Source: CAYGXH01 sp964354485 (GTDB lineage: Bacteria > Bacteroidota > Ignavibacteria > UBA10030 > SZUA-254). Taken from it: DNA of 9,737 bases. The translations under genes and the position numbers were made by a program. Below the pieces are notes generated by a model. That model was given only the letters and a program-made list of their open reading frames with translations, did not search any database and was not told the DNA's origin. Shown here one piece after another: positions 6,239-9,737 of this stretch; position 1 is the stretch's first letter, and every line of letters starts with the position of its first letter. The stretch is taken from positions 1 through 9,737 of the forward strand of contig CAYGZY010000213.1 in NCBI GenBank assembly GCA_964354485.1, read 5' to 3'.

Positions 6239-6696
6239 TGGAAACATTAGAGCCAATCTTAATTGAACACCCGTTCTTGAAAGGACTCGATCCGAAGCAT
6301 ATCCAGCTGATTACCGGCTGTGCATCGAATATCCGCTTTGATGCGGGTCAGATCATTTTCCGGGAAGGGGAAGAAGCAGACCAGTTCTACATCATCCGGC
6401 AGGGAAAGGTCGCACTGCAGATTTATACACCTACTCACGGGTCGATCATCATCGACACGCTCACCGACCAAGATGTTCTGGGATGGTCGTGGCTTATTCC
6501 TCCCTACCAGTGGCGCTTCGATGCGGTAGCAATCGAACTGACGCGCGCGATCGCCCTCGACGGCAAGTGTCTCAGAACAAAATGCGAGGCAGATCACGAC
6601 CTCGGCTACGAACTTCTCAAACGTTTCTCGTCGATCGTTGATGAGCGTCTCGAATCAACCCGAATACGATTACTTGACGTATATGATAAAGACTGA
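6235..6696 (+). CDS. Stand-alone cyclic-nucleotide-binding-fold protein in hydrogenase operon
   Basis: A 153-residue Crp/Fnr-type sensor domain without the helix-turn-helix that regulators of about 210-230 residues carry. The beta-barrel signature is clear (FDAGQIIFREGEEADQFYIIRQGKVALQI). The phosphate-binding cassette, normally FGExAL followed by RxA, is replaced by VLGWSWLIPPYQWRFDAVA, so classical cAMP binding is unlikely. The segment FSSIVDERLESTRIRLLD at the end resembles the Crp dimerisation helix. The start at 6235 overlaps the hydB stop (ATGA) with AAGGAG 5 nt upstream; the adjacent ATG at 6238 is equally possible. Its place between two core hydrogenase subunit genes, translationally coupled, suggests a regulatory or structural accessory of the enzyme complex and not a transcription factor. 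I recall similar proteins beside group 3b hydrogenases but cannot verify it here. Function unknown. Confidence 0.85.
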   Translation: MMETLEPILIEHPFLKGLDPKHIQLITGCASNIRFDAGQIIFREGEEADQFYIIRQGKVALQIYTPTHGSIIIDTLTDQDVLGWSWLIPPYQWRFDAVAIELTRAIALDGKCLRTKCEADHDLGYELLKRFSSIVDERLESTRIRLLDVYDKD

Positions 6697-7540
6697 AGAA
6701 AAAACAACAGCTAGTCCCGCTATTACGGAGATGACACCGATCTGGTTCCGTATAAAGCGGATGCAGAAAGAGACACACGATACATTTACCCTCGACCTTG
6801 AACCGCCGAACGGCGGATTCAGTTTTGCGCCGGGGCAGTTCAATATGCTCTACATGTTCGGCGTGGGGGAGGTCCCTATATCAATCAGCGGCGATACGTC
6901 GCAGCGCAACGTTCTCATTCACACGATCCGCGCCGTCGGCAGTGTCACGAAAGCCATGCAGCGTCTGAAGAAGGGGGATCATGTGGGTGTGCGCGGACCA
7001 TTCGGAACGCATTGGCCTGCCGAGGAGTCGGCGGGGAACGACATCGTTATCGTAGCAGGCGGGATCGGTCTCGCACCTCTGCGCCCGTCCATTTACCACA
7101 TCCTTGCGCACAGGGAGAAATACGGTCGCATAGTACTCCTGTACGGCGCCCGGACACCCAAAGACATCCTTTTCCGGAAGGAACTCGAAGGATGGCGTTC
7201 AAGATTCGATATGGAGGTTTTCGTGACGGTAGACCGTGCCCATACCGACTGGAAGGGTAATGTTGGCGTTGTTACGACGCTCATACCCCGGTCACACTTT
7301 GATCCGACGAACACCGTGGCAATGGTTTGCGGTCCGGAAATCATGATGCGGTTTACGGTTCAGGATCTTCATAAACGCGGCATACCGTTTGAAAACATAT
7401 ACATGTCCATGGAACGCAACATGAAATGCGGCATCGGATTCTGCGGTCACTGCCAGTACGGCCCGTCGTTCATCTGCAAAGACGGACCTGTCTATCCCTA
7501 TCCTGCGATCAAAGAATTGTTTGCAAAGAGAGAGATATAG
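6683..7540 (+). CDS. hydG: Group 3b [NiFe] hydrogenase gamma subunit, FAD/NAD(P)-binding oxidoreductase
   Basis: About 285 residues of the ferredoxin-NADP reductase-like family that includes PyrK and HydG. FAD-binding region: GQFNML (51-56) and PISIS (65-69, the RxYS-type motif). Nucleotide-binding region: AGGIGLAPLRP (from 125) and LLYGARTPKDILF. A [2Fe-2S] site lies near the C-terminus with C249, C254, C257 and C265 (CGIGFCGHC, then C). It should exchange electrons between HydB clusters and NAD(P)(H). The start is uncertain: ATG 6683 overlaps the previous gene by 14 nt and has no clear Shine-Dalgarno, suggesting translational coupling. TTG 6638/ATG 6641 would give a 45-nt longer frame deep inside the previous gene, and ATG 6731 has GGAG directly abutting it. 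Ends 1 nt before the hydD start. Confidence 0.93.
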   Translation: MIKTEEKTTASPAITEMTPIWFRIKRMQKETHDTFTLDLEPPNGGFSFAPGQFNMLYMFGVGEVPISISGDTSQRNVLIHTIRAVGSVTKAMQRLKKGDHVGVRGPFGTHWPAEESAGNDIVIVAGGIGLAPLRPSIYHILAHREKYGRIVLLYGARTPKDILFRKELEGWRSRFDMEVFVTVDRAHTDWKGNVGVVTTLIPRSHFDPTNTVAMVCGPEIMMRFTVQDLHKRGIPFENIYMSMERNMKCGIGFCGHCQYGPSFICKDGPVYPYPAIKELFAKREI

Positions 7541-7541
7541 T

Positions 7542-8318
7542 ATGAAAAAAAATGAAAAACCGAAACTCGCCGTGTGGAAATTTTCTTCATGCGACGGGTG
7601 TCAGTTGAGCCTGCTCGATTGTGAAGATGAGCTTCTTGCAGTCGCCGGCGCGATCCATATAGCGAACTTTCCTGAAGCATCCCGCGCTGTCGTTAAAGGA
7701 CCATACGATGTTTCACTCGTAGAGGGATCCATCACAACTCCGCATGATGCAGAACGAATTCACAGCATCCGGCGCCAATCGAAAGTTCTCATCACGATCG
7801 GCGCATGCGCAACGTCCGGCGGTATTCAGGCGCTCCGCAACTTCAAGGATGTCAAAGAATTCACATCCATAGTTTATGCAACACCTGAATATATTTCCAC
7901 CCTCAGCAAATCGACACCGATTTCGGATCATATCCACGTAGATTATCAACTGCGCGGTTGTCCGATAGACAAATATCAGCTCGTCGAAGTGCTCAACGCA
8001 TTTCTGAACAAGCGAAAGCCGAACATTTCACCGTACAGTGTGTGTGTTGAGTGCAAACGGCGCGGAATTACATGCCGAATGGTGGCTTTCGAACAGGTAT
8101 GTCTAGGTCCTGTCACCCATGCCGGCTGTAATGCGCTGTGCCCTTCCTATGACAGGGGTTGTTTCGGCTGTTTCGGACCCAAGGAGACACCCAATACGTC
8201 ATCTCTCGCTGAATTTCTCAGCACCCGCGGAATGAGTAACCGCGACATTGTCCGAACGTTCAGGGGAATTAATGCATACGCTGAAGCATTTCGTTTAGAA
8301 AGTGAAGCACATGAATAA
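7542..8318 (+). CDS. hydD: Group 3b [NiFe] hydrogenase small (delta) subunit
   Basis: A 258-residue small subunit. It lacks a Tat signal, so the enzyme is cytoplasmic. The proximal [4Fe-4S] cluster ligands are visible: C17 and C20 (CDGC), C89 (GACATSGG) and C140 (RGCP). Eight further cysteines (168, 171, 178, 187, 196, 200, 207, 210; CVEC, CNALC, CFGC) are enough for two more [4Fe-4S] clusters, as expected for group 3b. It carries electrons from the NiFe site in HydA to HydB. ATG 7542 follows the hydG stop by one base, with GAGAGA upstream; an upstream TTG (7521) would overlap hydG and adds nothing conserved. It overlaps hydA by 8 nt. Confidence 0.95.
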   Translation: MKKNEKPKLAVWKFSSCDGCQLSLLDCEDELLAVAGAIHIANFPEASRAVVKGPYDVSLVEGSITTPHDAERIHSIRRQSKVLITIGACATSGGIQALRNFKDVKEFTSIVYATPEYISTLSKSTPISDHIHVDYQLRGCPIDKYQLVEVLNAFLNKRKPNISPYSVCVECKRRGITCRMVAFEQVCLGPVTHAGCNALCPSYDRGCFGCFGPKETPNTSSLAEFLSTRGMSNRDIVRTFRGINAYAEAFRLESEAHE

Positions 8319-9615
8319 TAAGTCCACAAAGAACAAAGTTTTGAAGGTCGATTACCTCGCACGCGTTGAAGGCGAGGGGGGAATGCTTGTAAAGATCAAA
8401 GGCGATCAGGTAACCGACGTGAAGTTTAAAATATTCGAACCCCCGCGTTTCTTTGAAGCCTTTATGCGCGGTCGCGATTACAGCGAAGCGCCCGACATTA
8501 CAGCCCGCATCTGCGGTATCTGCCCGGTAGCTTACCAGACCAGCTCCTGCCAAGCAATGGAGGATGCTTTCGGAGTCAGGGTCGACGGCCACCTCCGCAC
8601 ACTGCGGCGTCTTCTTTACTGCGGCGAGTGGATCGAAAGTCACGGACTCCACATATACATGCTCCACGCGCCTGATTTCCTCGGTTTTCAGGACGCGCTC
8701 CAAATTGCAGAAAAACATCCGCAGTTGGTGAAACGCGGTCTGGACATTAAAAAAATAGGAAACGAGCTTATGACCATAGTCGGCGGCCGTGAAATTCATC
8801 CTATTAATGTCAGAGTCGGCGGTTTCCACCGCACACCCACGGTAGAGGAATTGAAGCAAATGCTTCCAAAACTGAAGTGGGCGCTCGATGCATCCCTCGA
8901 GACGGTGCAGTGGACATCAACATTCAAATTCCCCGACTTCGAGCAGGATTACGAGTATGTCTCCCTCCGTCATCCGGATGAGTATCCGATTACCGATGGC
9001 CGGCTGGTTTCAAATAAGGGATTAGATATCGCAGTTCAGGATTATGAGCAGCACTTCGCCGAAGAGCACGTCGCCCACGCGAATGCCCTTCATGCCGTTC
9101 ATATCGGTTACGGACCTTACCATGTGGGACCGCTTGCCCGGTATAGTTTAAATTTTGATAAGCTGACTCCGAAGACGAAGAAAGCGGCAAAAGCTGCAGG
9201 CCTCGGACCGACATGTTTCAATCCGTTCAAGAGTATCATCGTTCGCAGCGTCGAGCTTGCGTATGCCTGTGAGGAATCGATACGTCTCATAGAATCATAC
9301 AAAAGGCCCGAAGTACCGTACCTGAAAATAGAACCGAAAGCCGGCAAAGGGAGCGGGTGTTCGGAAGCGCCCCGCGGTATTCTTTATCACCGTTATCAGC
9401 TTGATAAGGATGGGACAATACTCGATGCGAAAATTGTTCCTCCAACCTCGCAAAACCAGAAGGTGATTGAGCGCGACCTGCTTAACTTTGTGAAAAAGAA
9501 CATTACACTGAACCAGGAAACCCTCACATGGCAGTGCGAACAGGCGATCCGCAATTACGATCCCTGCATTTCGTGCGCGACCCATTTTCTGAAGTTAAAG
9601 ATCGAAAGAGAATAA
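8311..9615 (+). CDS. hydA: Group 3b [NiFe] hydrogenase large (alpha) catalytic subunit
   Basis: A 434-residue catalytic subunit, about the usual length of group 3b enzymes. The N-terminal YLARVEGEGG begins the conserved fold. The two Ni-binding Cys pairs are C68/C71 in RICGICPVAY (L1) and C419/C422 in DPCISCATH (L2). L1 has Tyr75 where many hydrogenases have His (RxCGxCxxxH), a variant I associate with group 3b. Nine residues (FLKLKIERE) follow H425; these form the tail that a maturation protease normally removes after Ni insertion, and the next gene encodes such a protease. The enzyme oxidises or makes H2 in the cytoplasm coupled to NAD(P) through HydB/G. Start ATG 8311 overlaps hydD by 8 nt; a GTG at 8302 is a less likely alternative. 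No strong Shine-Dalgarno is seen, consistent with coupling. Confidence 0.96.
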   Translation: MNNKSTKNKVLKVDYLARVEGEGGMLVKIKGDQVTDVKFKIFEPPRFFEAFMRGRDYSEAPDITARICGICPVAYQTSSCQAMEDAFGVRVDGHLRTLRRLLYCGEWIESHGLHIYMLHAPDFLGFQDALQIAEKHPQLVKRGLDIKKIGNELMTIVGGREIHPINVRVGGFHRTPTVEELKQMLPKLKWALDASLETVQWTSTFKFPDFEQDYEYVSLRHPDEYPITDGRLVSNKGLDIAVQDYEQHFAEEHVAHANALHAVHIGYGPYHVGPLARYSLNFDKLTPKTKKAAKAAGLGPTCFNPFKSIIVRSVELAYACEESIRLIESYKRPEVPYLKIEPKAGKGSGCSEAPRGILYHRYQLDKDGTILDAKIVPPTSQNQKVIERDLLNFVKKNITLNQETLTWQCEQAIRNYDPCISCATHFLKLKIERE

Positions 9616-9737
9616 ATGCAAAAAGCGATGCCGGGCGGAAAAGAGGAAACTGAAAATTCCGACACCATTTGTATAATAGGCGTCGGAAACGAGTTTCGGA
9701 GCGACGACGGCATCGGTATCCACGTTGCGCGCAGACT
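9616..9737 (+). CDS. Hydrogenase maturation endopeptidase, HycI/HyaD/HybD family (partial, 5' end)
   Basis: ATG at 9616 directly follows the hydA stop (TAAATG), and the frame is open for 40 codons to the window edge. After a polar leader of about 16 residues comes TICIIGVGNEFRSDDGIGIHVARR, the N-terminal signature of NiFe hydrogenase maturation proteases. D31 in the SDDG motif aligns with the Ni-ligand acidic residue (Glu16 of HybD, Asp16 of HycI). The protein should cut the C-terminal tail of HydA after His425 once nickel is in place. Met5 (9628) is an alternative start. Rest of the gene is not visible. Confidence 0.85.
   Translation, partial: MQKAMPGGKEETENSDTICIIGVGNEFRSDDGIGIHVARR

Noticed and set aside
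6638..6682. Upstream TTG/ATG start for hydG
   Set aside because: It would extend 45 nt deeper into the preceding gene, has no Shine-Dalgarno, and adds residues that look unrelated to the family.
8269..8859. 196-codon open frame on the minus strand
   Set aside because: Lies almost wholly antisense to hydA, shows no recognisable domain, and follows from the codon pattern of the real gene.
1..9737. CRISPR arrays, insertion sequences, tRNA or rRNA genes
   Set aside because: I saw no spaced direct repeats, transposase motifs, terminal inverted repeats or RNA gene signatures in the window.

Overview
This window comes from an anaerobic or facultatively anaerobic bacterium that makes many c-type cytochromes. 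Protein style and moderate GC with AT-rich intergenic DNA suggest a member of the Bacteroidetes/Chlorobi/Ignavibacteria (FCB) neighbourhood. That placement is an impression from the sequence, not a measurement. Two divergent operons face away from a 662-base intergenic region, and a sigma-54-type regulator sits at the edge of it.

Left part, minus strand (transcription runs right to left): an NtrC-family response regulator (4406-3048), a universal stress protein (2895-2377), a small tetraheme cytochrome c (2324-1776), and a large cytochrome (1691 to beyond position 1). The large cytochrome has 13 CxxCH haem motifs followed by a membrane cytochrome b domain of the HydC/FdnI type. This last gene is open to the window edge and is therefore partial. 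Its architecture (periplasmic multihaem c domain fused to a quinone-reactive di-haem b domain) resembles CbcL of Geobacter, so the two cytochromes probably move electrons between the quinone pool and periplasmic or external partners.

Middle (4407-5068): no convincing gene. It holds several inverted repeats, a hairpin followed by a T-run, and candidate promoter elements in front of the hydrogenase operon.

Right part, plus strand: a tightly packed operon for a cytoplasmic group 3b [NiFe] hydrogenase (HydBGDA, NAD(P)-linked 'sulfhydrogenase' type). The order is hydB (5069-6238), a stand-alone cyclic-nucleotide-binding-fold protein (6235-6696), hydG (about 6683-7540), hydD (7542-8318), hydA (8311-9615), and the start of the large-subunit maturation protease (9616 onward, cut by the edge). 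H2 chemistry in HydA feeds [4Fe-4S] clusters in HydD and HydB, then FAD/[2Fe-2S] HydG and NAD(P).

The most interesting points are: (i) the 13-haem c/b fusion; (ii) a perfect 11-bp hairpin that buries its ribosome binding site; (iii) a pair of very similar -24/-12-like elements at nearly the same distance (55 and 61 nt) before the hydrogenase and stress-protein/cytochrome operons, with a sigma-54 activator gene between them; (iv) a Crp-like protein without DNA-binding domain and with a degenerate ligand pocket inside the hydrogenase operon; and (v) a possible small structured RNA in the intergenic region.
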